Below, one piece after another: positions 46,534 through 54,057 of a stretch of 64,000 bases of DNA; positions within the stretch are counted from its first letter, which is position 1; each line of letters starts with the position of its first letter. The position numbers and the translations under genes are program-made. The stretch covers positions 124,001 to 188,000 of the forward strand of contig NZ_WMEZ01000005.1 in assembly GCF_009856415.1 (NCBI RefSeq). Reading direction: 5' to 3'. The notes beneath the pieces are model-generated. The model ran no database searches. It had not been told where the DNA came from and was given only the letters and a program-made list of their open reading frames with translations. The DNA comes from Halobacillus litoralis (GTDB lineage: Bacteria; Bacillota; Bacilli; Bacillales; Halobacillaceae).

Positions 46534-47388
46534 ATGGTAAACTTTCAAAGAGAAGTGAAAGATCATTGGTACGTCCAATATCAGGAGATGGGATTTCCGG
46601 CGATTCAGAAAGGATGGGTCCTGCCCGCGGACAGGTGGCGTGACTTCGATCCATTTATCCTGATGGCTGAGGATTGGTTTAAAAAAGGAACGTTCCCGGA
46701 TCATCCGCACCGTGGATTCCAGACGGTCACGTATGTCGTCGATGGGCGACTCGAGCACATTGATAATGCAGGCGGCCGTGATGTTCTTGAGCCGGGAGAC
46801 GTCCAATACATGAATGCCGGCTGGGCGGCAAGACATGCAGAAGACGGCGTGGAAGATGATGTCGCTCATACGTTGCAATTATGGTTGAACCTTCCTGGAG
46901 ACAAGAAGAATTCCGAAACCATCTATCAAAATGTATATGGAGAAGAGGCTCCTGTCGTTCCTTTTGATGGGGGAGCGGTAAAAGTGTTCTCCGGGAAGGT
47001 TGCGGGTGTAGAAGGACCACTGAACTCTATCGTTCCCATTACGCTCAGTGAGGTCACCCTATCTGAAGGAGCAACCTTTACCCTTGATCTACCTGAAAAC
47101 CACAATGCATTCCTATACGTTCTTGCAGGAGATGTTGTGGCAGGGGAAAATGAAGTGAATTTGAAAAAGCACGGAGTCGGTACGCTTTCTTTCCTAGAAG
47201 AAGGAGAGGGCTCCAGCGAGTTGAAGCTCGTTTCCAAGAAGCGTCGCACGAAGGTGCTTGTTTATTCTGGTGCACCTATTCGGGAAGAAATCGTCCCGCA
47301 CGGACCGTTTGTTATGAATTCCATGGAAGAAATCAAACAGGCGTATGACGACTTCCGTAAAGGGAAGTTCGGACCTCCTGCTGTATGA
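46534..47388 (+). CDS. Pirin family protein
   Basis: A 284-residue double-cupin protein. The N-terminal metal site H-P-H-R-G-F-Q-T-V-T-Y and D-V-Q-Y-M-N-A-G match pirin. Bacterial pirins are metal dioxygenases (quercetinase-like) or redox-linked regulators. Control by the adjacent MarR protein is supported by a shared operator. The ATG at 46534 is preferred; the ATG at 46525 directly abuts AAAGG. Confidence 0.9.
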   Translation: MVNFQREVKDHWYVQYQEMGFPAIQKGWVLPADRWRDFDPFILMAEDWFKKGTFPDHPHRGFQTVTYVVDGRLEHIDNAGGRDVLEPGDVQYMNAGWAARHAEDGVEDDVAHTLQLWLNLPGDKKNSETIYQNVYGEEAPVVPFDGGAVKVFSGKVAGVEGPLNSIVPITLSEVTLSEGATFTLDLPENHNAFLYVLAGDVVAGENEVNLKKHGVGTLSFLEEGEGSSELKLVSKKRRTKVLVYSGAPIREEIVPHGPFVMNSMEEIKQAYDDFRKGKFGPPAV

Positions 47389-47423
47389 TGAAAAGTTTCG
47401 TGGGGGAAATTTAAACAGCCAAC

Positions 47424-47464
47424 AAAAGACGCTTGGATTTCTATGATCCAAGCGTCTTTTATTA
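47424..47464 (+). terminator. Terminator of the marR-pirin unit
   Basis: 15-bp perfect stem (47424-47438 with 47446-47460) ending in TTTT. Confidence 0.9.
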
Positions 47465-47501
47465 TGTTCTTGTTCTAGAAGAGTATCGCTTAGTATAAAT
47501 A

Positions 47502-47630
47502 TCACTGGATGCGATCCTCTAATTGTTTGACTCTTTCTTCTAATTTTTTCGACCTTTTCTCCGCTTCGTAGGCAAGATAAAACGCGCCTGATGCAAGAGC
47601 GAATGCTGCCAGTATCCAATACCAATCCAC
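47502..47630 (-). CDS. Small single-pass membrane protein
   Basis: A 42-residue peptide starting with GTG seven bases after GGAGG. It has one helix (W-I-L-A-A-F-A-L-A-S-G-A-F-Y-L-A) and a charged heptad-like tail (L-E-E-R-V-K-Q-L-E-D-R-I) suggesting a short coiled coil. No family was recognised. Confidence 0.6.
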   Translation of the reverse strand: MDWYWILAAFALASGAFYLAYEAEKRSKKLEERVKQLEDRIQ

Positions 47631-47751
47631 TTTACATCCTCCTAAAGTTCATGTCCTAAGACGTAAGGCATTTTCTATTTAATAGAATAGAAGAAATATT
47701 TAGTAAATGCTAGACTTGATATACAGAATGGTCCAATAAGGAGGATATGGA

Positions 47752-48963
47752 ATGGATTTTAAGGAGATCGAAGATTACATTGCATTTACAGACTTATCCC
47801 GACGCTGTTACCCTGGCATGAAATTGCACTCTCAAGAAGATCAGGAAAGGTACACGGAACATCGGCGGAAAATGGCTCAAAAAGATGACATTCACACGAT
47901 CGGTCTTTATGAAAAAGAACAGCTCGTTGGCGGATATATCGCCTATGACCACGTGATGAATGTATATGGGCAACAAGTACAAGCAGCTGGAATTGGGACC
48001 GTAGCGGTCGACCTTCCTTACAAAAAACAAGGGCACGCGAAGCGGATCATTCAGCATTTTCTAGCAAAAGCTAGAGACAAAGGACAAACGGTCGCTCACT
48101 TGTACCCGTTCCAGCCATCGTTTTATAAGCAGATGGGGTTTGGATTGGGACCTCGGTTGTCGACCTACCATTTTCATCCCTCGCAGCTTCCTTCCTATGA
48201 TGAAGGAGAAAAGGTGGAAGTTCTGAGTGCAGATGATCAAGAAGAAGTCAAAGCATGTTATGACACCTGGGCAGGAGAAAATCATGGGGCGACGGCTATT
48301 CCTCCTTACGGGTTCGCTTTCCTCGAAAAAGAAGAGCTTCACACATTCGGAGTGAGGGAGGAAGGCAAGTTGACAGGGTACGTGACGCTTGAATTCAAAG
48401 AGGGCGATCACTTTTTACAAAACGATGTGCATGTCAAAAATTTCTTCCACACGTCGACAAAAGCCTATCGTACACTTATTCACTATCTACATAATCAAAA
48501 AGATCAGGTGCGCTCCATCTATTTCCCGACGTTTGATCAGGAATTTGCCTACTCGCTGAATGACCCCGTCCATGTTGATGAACAACTCATCTTCTCCATT
48601 TACCATAAAGTCAGTGAAGAAGGCCGGGGGTTGATGTATCGTATCTTAGATATCCCTGCATTTCTTGAAAAAACGGGAGAAGTCCGCTTCGGAACGGATA
48701 CGGTCAAGATTGGCTGGAAGGTGAAGGACTCTTTGTTAAATGAAACGTACGACTCCGTCTGGCAGTTTACCGATGGAAAACCACAGGCGACAGATGAAGA
48801 AGCCGAAATGATCATCGAGGTCGATATCGCCTCCTTCTCTTCTTTGATGATGGGCTGTGTATCACTTTCAAGTCTGTTGAGAAGTGGTGCGGCTGTCAGC
48901 GATGGACGTGCCGTAGACCTTTTCCAACGCCCGGATCAACCGAAATGCTGGACATTTTTCTAA
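47752..48963 (+). CDS. Eis-type GNAT acetyltransferase
   Basis: A 403-residue protein with the Eis layout: an N-terminal GNAT (A-V-D-L-P-Y-K-K-Q-G-H-A-K-R-I-I acetyl-CoA loop, then F-Y-K-Q-M-G-F-G-L-G), a second GNAT-like half and a C-terminal SCP2-like domain. Eis proteins acetylate amines, including aminoglycosides in mycobacteria; the substrate here is unknown. AAGGAGG precedes the ATG. Confidence 0.88.
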   Translation: MDFKEIEDYIAFTDLSRRCYPGMKLHSQEDQERYTEHRRKMAQKDDIHTIGLYEKEQLVGGYIAYDHVMNVYGQQVQAAGIGTVAVDLPYKKQGHAKRIIQHFLAKARDKGQTVAHLYPFQPSFYKQMGFGLGPRLSTYHFHPSQLPSYDEGEKVEVLSADDQEEVKACYDTWAGENHGATAIPPYGFAFLEKEELHTFGVREEGKLTGYVTLEFKEGDHFLQNDVHVKNFFHTSTKAYRTLIHYLHNQKDQVRSIYFPTFDQEFAYSLNDPVHVDEQLIFSIYHKVSEEGRGLMYRILDIPAFLEKTGEVRFGTDTVKIGWKVKDSLLNETYDSVWQFTDGKPQATDEEAEMIIEVDIASFSSLMMGCVSLSSLLRSGAAVSDGRAVDLFQRPDQPKCWTFF

Positions 48964-49014
48964 CAGAAACCATACCTATATAACAAGAAGATCGAGGTAT
49001 GGGGAGAGGGAACG

Positions 49015-49335
49015 ATGAGAAAGAGAAATGTATTCTTAGCGGTTGAGCATTTTGAACAGGGCCCTTTTGAAAAAGTGCTCGAGGCTTTCCGGGTACGGTG
49101 TGAAAGGATAGGGGAGACAGCAGGAACGATTTACACGGCTCCGCTTTCATATGAAGAACTCGTTGCTCTTGCTGACTTTATGGATAGGAGCGTGTACACT
49201 TTGGAGTTACAAAGAAAACTTTCTTTAAAGAATTTTGAAGAGAAATTGCAAGCTAAATATCCCGGGGTGAAGCTCCAGCAGCTGCTGGCTGTGTATTTTA
49301 GAAAGGAAGCCGTTCCGTTATTGGATAAAAAATAA
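49015..49335 (+). CDS. Small protein resembling the N-terminal domain of JetD/TIGR02679 proteins
   Basis: A 106-residue protein with G-P-F-E-K-V-L-E-A-F-R, G-E-T-A-G-T-I-Y-T-A-P-L-S-Y-E-E-L-V-A-L-A-D-F, L-S-L-K-N-F-E-E-K-L and L-Q-Q-L-L-A-V-Y-F. This order recalls the N-terminal module (DUF3322/3323-like) of JetD-type nuclease subunits. The toprim-like second half that such proteins need is absent, and no other Wadjet genes are near. It may be a remnant or a stand-alone module. GGGGAGAGG precedes the ATG. Confidence 0.5.
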   Translation: MRKRNVFLAVEHFEQGPFEKVLEAFRVRCERIGETAGTIYTAPLSYEELVALADFMDRSVYTLELQRKLSLKNFEEKLQAKYPGVKLQQLLAVYFRKEAVPLLDKK

Positions 49336-49348
49336 TCTGGCTCGATGG

Positions 49349-49507
49349 TTGACGTGGGTTGGATATGGGTATATAATAAAGTTAATTATTCTTGTTCGGT
49401 TAGGAATGAAAGCTAAAGGAACTTGAAAGTGACTTTCGTCTTGAATGAATAGGCAGAGCAATTATAGTAATACAATGTGGATCGTCATCCACGCAGGAGG
49501 TAACAAC
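49349..49507 (+). promoter_or_regulatory. cspB promoter and long cold-shock leader
   Basis: TTGACG (49349-49354), a 17-base spacer and TATAAT (49372-49377) give a start near 49384 and a leader of about 124 bases. A GTGGAT-cgtc-ATCCAC hairpin (49477-49492) ends four bases before AGGAGG, so it could gate translation with temperature. Confidence 0.7.
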
Positions 49508-49705
49508 ATGTTACAAGGTACAGTTAAATGGTTCAACGCAGAAAAAGGTTTCGGATTTATTGAAGTAGAAGGTCAAGACGACGTATTCGTACACTTCTCT
49601 GCTATTCAAGGCGAAGGATTTAAAACTCTAGAAGAGAACGAACAAGTTTCTTTCGAAATCGTTGAAGGCGACCGTGGCCCACAAGCGGCTAACGTTCAAA
49701 AATAA
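49508..49705 (+). CDS. cspB: Cold-shock protein CspB
   Basis: A 65-residue cold-shock domain with RNP1 K-G-F-G-F-I and RNP2 V-F-V-H-F. It matches B. subtilis CspB closely, including [18 protein letters not shown]. It binds single-stranded RNA and DNA as a chaperone. The start at 49508 follows AGGAGGT. A long leader and a strong terminator (49713-49748) frame it. Confidence 0.97.
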   Translation: MLQGTVKWFNAEKGFGFIEVEGQDDVFVHFSAIQGEGFKTLEENEQVSFEIVEGDRGPQAANVQK

Positions 49706-49712
49706 GTAAGTT

Positions 49713-49748
49713 AAAAAGACTTCCGACTCGTTCGGAAGTCTTTTTTTT
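49713..49748 (+). terminator. Terminator of cspB
   Basis: 14-bp stem around CTCGT, followed by eight T residues. Confidence 0.92.
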
Positions 49749-49803
49749 GTTTTTTTAGCGGAATACAGATATGTTGCGGGAAGTCATTGATAGAAGTACA
49801 AAA

Positions 49804-49935
49804 GTTAGTGAGAAATCAGTGATTGCTAATAAAATTGTGAAAGCTGCTAATATATGGCCTGAAGTCGCTAATAAAAGTTCAAAACCTGCGAATATATCGC
49901 TTGAAGTTGCTAATAAAATCGCAAAAGCTACGAAT
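49804..49935. repeat. Tandem repeat, 21-bp period with 42-bp alternation
   Basis: Units start at 49804, 49825, 49846, 49867, 49888 and 49909. The five from 49825 open GCTAAT or GCGAAT, and AATAAAA and AATATAT versions alternate. It lies between the cspB terminator and the terminator of the minus-strand operon; nothing else is seen in this 305-base gap. Confidence 0.85.
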
Positions 49936-49970
49936 AACCCTTCATCTCGCTTAACCCACTGAACAAAACA

Positions 49971-50000
49971 AAGCCAGACTCCTATAACGGAGCCTGGCTT
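49971..50000 (-). terminator. Terminator of the ATP-grasp/Cys-hydrolase operon
   Basis: AAGCCAG-A-CTCC/GGAG-C-CTGGCTT; on the minus strand it ends in TTTGTTTTGTT. Confidence 0.75.
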
Positions 50001-50010
50001 CTTTCTGAGT

Positions 50011-51972
50011 TTACACCCACGTATAATCTTTCCCCCAGCTTTCTTGAGCAAGCTGACGGATGCCGTCAACAATGGAATTTTCCACTGCATACGCATCCCC
50101 TTGTTCGTAAGGGTTGTAATGGAAAGCGTATAATCGGGAGACGAATTCATGGAAGGGTAGGGAGCTTTCGCCTTCCATTTCGCCATTTCCGATGACGCTT
50201 GGTTCAATGTTCTGTCCCCAGTTTTGGGAGCCGTCATTATTCGGATTATAAAAGTAGATCCTTTCCTCACCGCTCGGATCTTTCGCGATTCTTGTAATCG
50301 AAACGGCGTGAAGGCCGAGTAGTTTGCCGTGTACATTCGTGATGAAAATGCCGACAGGGTTCGGGTAGATCAATTCATAATCATCATTGTATTCCGTGTG
50401 ATGTGTGGCATAGAAAAGTTTGACGAATCCCTGGTAATCGAGTACATATCCGGTGATCGGATCGAAAACGGAGCTGAAGCCTTTCTGGACCCAGTTTCCA
50501 TAAAAAGCCGGGTTGACCCAGCGGTGGCCGTCTTCGCCTCGTAAAGCGACACGGGTCATCATTTCACTGTAGATTTTGTCCAGGTGTGGCACGAGGACAA
50601 GCGATACAGGATCGAGCTCTTTATCAAGGTCCGGAGCAAGTCCGCCTGTTAGCTCTTTGGAGTGAATCGGTGTTCCTTCAAACGTGAAGTCCAGGTCTCC
50701 ATCACGTGCGGCACGCGGAATGATTTCGAGTAAAAATCCTGGCGCGTGCTGGGCCCATAGGCTGATGCCACGGGCTGCCTGACAGGTCGGGTTGAACCCT
50801 TGACCAACGCCCAATGGCTGACCGAGCACTTGAATGGTGCCCGCGACAAGGATGCTGTTGGCTGTAACCCCTTCACCTGTATTCGTTGTGGAATACAGAG
50901 CGTTCCGAACATCCGGGCGTATATCAAGTTCGACCAAGCGTCTTAAACCTGGGGCGACAGGGGAGTGTGACAATACCCCGCGCTCTAGTAACATCGAAAG
51001 GCCATAGATCGCTTGACGGGTTCCAGGGAAAATGGAAGCCCGAATCAACTGGATGACGAGTTCGCGGTGTTCTTCAAGATTCGCACTGCCTTTACTGTTC
51101 AAGTTCAACGCATAAGCGAGAAGCGCAGGGTTTCTTTTGCTCAAAAAGCGAATCAATGTAGCGTGATGTGGTGCTACAAGCCCCGTTTCGCGCATGGATT
51201 GAGCGAGTGCGACACTTTCAGATATAAGGTCTGTACGGGTGAGTGTTTTCAACTGAGAACGGTACGCATGGACGTCATTGAACTGTGAACTCAGATTAGA
51301 AGGCCCTTCAATGGCTGCGATGAATTGCTTCAGTTCTGTCTTCCCTTGCTCATCCGAATCTTGGTCCAGCATTTCCTTCGCCATTTTGATCATGGACACA
51401 ATTCGCTTCACCATGATCGGACGTTGGGCTGTGAGACGTTTGATTTCATTAATGAGAGTTTGGATCAGAGCGCTTGAGGAAAGATGAGTCGATAGGAATT
51501 GAAACAACTTTCCTGCTTTTTCATCATTCTCATGCTTTTCAATCCTGGAACTTTCACTGGCATCCGGGAACAGCAGATTCAAGTTCAGGACCATCACTTC
51601 ATTCAAAAACTCTTCCGCCATTTTAGGCGAAACATTCGGGTTTGTCGCTTGCCCTTTAGCGATGGCGAGCATACGCAGTTCGCTGAGGACTTCGATGATC
51701 ATAGGCAGACCTTTCGCTTTCAAAGAACCTGCGACAAGGGGAGGCTGGAGTTTTTCCGCTGCTTCCCATGGACCATCTTGAAATACACCCGCTTCTTCCA
51801 ATCGACCGGCATGCTGATATAAATTTTCAAAGCCATCCTCTGCTTCAATAAGGCGGTTCGCCTCCTGATAGACATCCGTCTGGTACTTGGATTTGGCGAA
51901 GGATGGAGCTTTATTCAATTCGTCTAAAGCATAGATGAAACGCTCGACAAGGGCACTCGTCGTTTGAGGCAT
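50011..51972 (-). CDS. Putative cysteine peptidase or transglutaminase-like protein
   Basis: A 653-residue protein of a family I do not recognise. Residues 1-330 are helical. The C-terminal half holds a likely papain-type triad: Cys 397 in F-N-P-T-C-Q-A-A-R-G-I, His 555 in L-L-G-L-H-A-V-S-I and Asn 577 or 579 in Y-F-Y-N-P-N-N-D-G. The order C-H-N and the small residues after Cys fit papain-like or transglutaminase hydrolases. It has no signal peptide. It starts 29 bases after the ATP-grasp stop, so the pair is an operon. It might process or transfer to a peptide product of the ligase. Confidence 0.6.
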   Translation of the reverse strand: MPQTTSALVERFIYALDELNKAPSFAKSKYQTDVYQEANRLIEAEDGFENLYQHAGRLEEAGVFQDGPWEAAEKLQPPLVAGSLKAKGLPMIIEVLSELRMLAIAKGQATNPNVSPKMAEEFLNEVMVLNLNLLFPDASESSRIEKHENDEKAGKLFQFLSTHLSSSALIQTLINEIKRLTAQRPIMVKRIVSMIKMAKEMLDQDSDEQGKTELKQFIAAIEGPSNLSSQFNDVHAYRSQLKTLTRTDLISESVALAQSMRETGLVAPHHATLIRFLSKRNPALLAYALNLNSKGSANLEEHRELVIQLIRASIFPGTRQAIYGLSMLLERGVLSHSPVAPGLRRLVELDIRPDVRNALYSTTNTGEGVTANSILVAGTIQVLGQPLGVGQGFNPTCQAARGISLWAQHAPGFLLEIIPRAARDGDLDFTFEGTPIHSKELTGGLAPDLDKELDPVSLVLVPHLDKIYSEMMTRVALRGEDGHRWVNPAFYGNWVQKGFSSVFDPITGYVLDYQGFVKLFYATHHTEYNDDYELIYPNPVGIFITNVHGKLLGLHAVSITRIAKDPSGEERIYFYNPNNDGSQNWGQNIEPSVIGNGEMEGESSLPFHEFVSRLYAFHYNPYEQGDAYAVENSIVDGIRQLAQESWGKDYTWV

Positions 51973-52001
51973 AAAACCTCTCCTTTCTCTATCGCTTGCG
52001 C

Positions 52002-53261
52002 TTATACGTAGAAATTGTATTGCTCGTATGTCTTCAGCAAATCGGTCATTTCTTCACTGTCACGGCCATAGAAAAAGATCGTTCCATAATGGTTTCCAAA
52101 GCCGATGCGTTCGGCTACTTTTCCTTGAGGAGGGGTGAACATATCATGCTTCTCAAAGTACGGATGGTCCTCAAGCTCTTCAGGAATCTTCAAGTCTTCG
52201 ACATAATCCACATTCGGGTGAACCATTAGACACCCGGCGTAGCTTTGATAATCGTAAGGGTCTGGGAAAAATTCGCGAATTTCTTCCTCCGTTGTATTCG
52301 GATCACTGCAAAGGATCTGTGCTTCATAGGCGCTGAATCCATAAGCGCGTTCGATCAACTCGAAAATATGACCTCCAGGTACACGGGCAGCCACTTCTCC
52401 AAAGTGAAGCGTTCCGTCCTGGGTGATAAAGTATTCGGGATGGATGACGCCGTACTCGATCTCGAAAGCGTCGACCAGTTGTTGGACCGCACGTTCAATC
52501 AGTGGACGTTTTTCCTCTAAGCTTGGAGAAGCAGGAACGAAGTTGGAATAGCCAAGCTTCACATACTCGGTAATATTGAGGAAGCGTACTTTACCTTTAT
52601 GGATGAACGCTTCACAAGAGAATTCCTGTCCGTCAAGGTGACTTTCCATCAATAATGGGAAATCAACATCTTGAATTCGTTCAATATCTTCATTATTATA
52701 GATGGCCAAGTGACCGACAGAACCAGCCTTGTCCAAAGGTTTGACGTGAATCGGATCAAGGTGATCGCCTTCCAGCTTCAACAAAGCTTCGTTGACGCGC
52801 TTCAAGAAACGCTTGACGTCTTCTTTCTCGTGAGCCTCCTCGAAAACGCCGACTTTGATACCGGAAATTTGAGCTTTCCGTTTCATCATCCCTTTGTCAC
52901 GAAGCAGCAACGAACGGTTGAATACTCGAGGATCCTCGCGGAAACGGGCGTTTAAAGCACCGGCCCATTCCACACATTCTTCATATAAAGGAACAGCGAC
53001 TTCGACACCCATGTCCTTCAACTGTTTATACAGATGATCAGAGCTTTCATTGAGCTTGTTAAAGTCCCATCCTACAAACGGAATATCGTGCTTTTCTGCA
53101 TACGTCTCAAAATCTGCAGGTCCGACAACGACGAATGGACGATTCATGCGAGCTGCAGCCTCGATGGCCTGTACACTCCAGCCGACTAAAGCGGTGTAAT
53201 ACGGTTTTGTTTCTACCGTTTCATCTACAGTCGCATTCAATTCAAGTTGATCTAAATCCAT
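52002..53261 (-). CDS. ATP-grasp ligase
   Basis: A 419-residue ATP-grasp enzyme. The order fits the family: an N-terminal Rossmann-like domain (A-L-V-G-W-S-V-Q-A-I-E-A-A), lid Lys/Asp segments (H-V-K-P-L-D-K-A-G-S-V-G-H), the hinge G-Q-E-F-S-C-E-A-F and magnesium ligands in F-G-E-V-A-A-R-V-P-G-G-H. Such enzymes join a carboxylate to an amine or thiol via an acyl phosphate. No substrate-specific motif is recognised. The start at 53261 has AAAGGAGAGG upstream. First gene of an operon with the Cys-hydrolase. Confidence 0.85.
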   Translation of the reverse strand: MDLDQLELNATVDETVETKPYYTALVGWSVQAIEAAARMNRPFVVVGPADFETYAEKHDIPFVGWDFNKLNESSDHLYKQLKDMGVEVAVPLYEECVEWAGALNARFREDPRVFNRSLLLRDKGMMKRKAQISGIKVGVFEEAHEKEDVKRFLKRVNEALLKLEGDHLDPIHVKPLDKAGSVGHLAIYNNEDIERIQDVDFPLLMESHLDGQEFSCEAFIHKGKVRFLNITEYVKLGYSNFVPASPSLEEKRPLIERAVQQLVDAFEIEYGVIHPEYFITQDGTLHFGEVAARVPGGHIFELIERAYGFSAYEAQILCSDPNTTEEEIREFFPDPYDYQSYAGCLMVHPNVDYVEDLKIPEELEDHPYFEKHDMFTPPQGKVAERIGFGNHYGTIFFYGRDSEEMTDLLKTYEQYNFYV

Positions 53262-53531
53262 TTCGAACCTCTCCTTTGTCAGTGAAAATATAAGTATAGG
53301 AAACTTTGACACTGTTACTCTTAAAGTATCAGAATAGGCCAAAAACTGTAAGCTTTATTCGCACTTTCGACAAAACTAGTGTTTTTTCTACAATGAACAC
53401 AACTAGGGAATGCCCCAGGGTTACCTTACAGAGGGTCGATTTCCCGGGAAATAAAACGAATCATCGTCTAAAGAAGTTTAGAAGAAGTGATTTTCGTCAA
53501 AAGTTATAGTACGTAAAAAAGGAAGGTGCCT

Positions 53532-53969
53532 ATGCCAAAACAAAAGACCTATCAGGACCGTTTGAAAAACCTTGACCCTCGCAAAGCAGTGGAGCGGGGA
53601 CGGGCTTATTTTTCAGAAAAAGAGTATGGAGAGAAGCTTCGTACGTATAGCAGTCGAATCGGTACTAAAATCGTCTATTATAGTTTGCTGTTGTATTATG
53701 CATTCAAGAGCCCTGATACTCCGAAAAAAGCAAAACTGACGATTGCGGGTGCGCTAGGGTATTTGATCCTACCCGTAGATGTCATTCCCGACTTCATTCC
53801 GGTCGTTGGTTTTACGGATGATAGTGCGGTCATCATTTATGCTGTCTATCAAGTGATCTCCCATATCGATGAACAAGTGAAGGAACAGGCGAAAGCAAGA
53901 CTCTTGAAACTCTTTAACGGCCAAGTGGATGTCGATGATTTGGAAGACCCTGTCCAGAAAGAAGACTAA
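53532..53969 (+). CDS. DUF1232 (YkvA-like) protein
   Basis: A 145-residue protein. The DUF1232 core Y-L-I-L-P-V-D-V-I-P-D-F-I-P-V-V-G-F-T-D-D is complete, with hydrophobic helices around it and basic ends. The function is unknown. The ATG at 53532 is right after GGAAGG; an upstream GTG overlaps that site. Confidence 0.88.
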   Translation: MPKQKTYQDRLKNLDPRKAVERGRAYFSEKEYGEKLRTYSSRIGTKIVYYSLLLYYAFKSPDTPKKAKLTIAGALGYLILPVDVIPDFIPVVGFTDDSAVIIYAVYQVISHIDEQVKEQAKARLLKLFNGQVDVDDLEDPVQKED

Positions 53970-54057
53970 GCAAGGAGACCATTTCCAGGTTTCCTTGCTT
54001 TTTTCATGTTCCACAATCATGTATAATAAGCGTGTTTTGTAAAAGGGAGAAGATACG

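Noticed and set aside
49755-50336. 193-residue minus-strand frame and 63-residue plus-strand frame
   Set aside because: Both are products of the 21-bp repeat; the minus frame also overlaps the end of the Cys-hydrolase gene.
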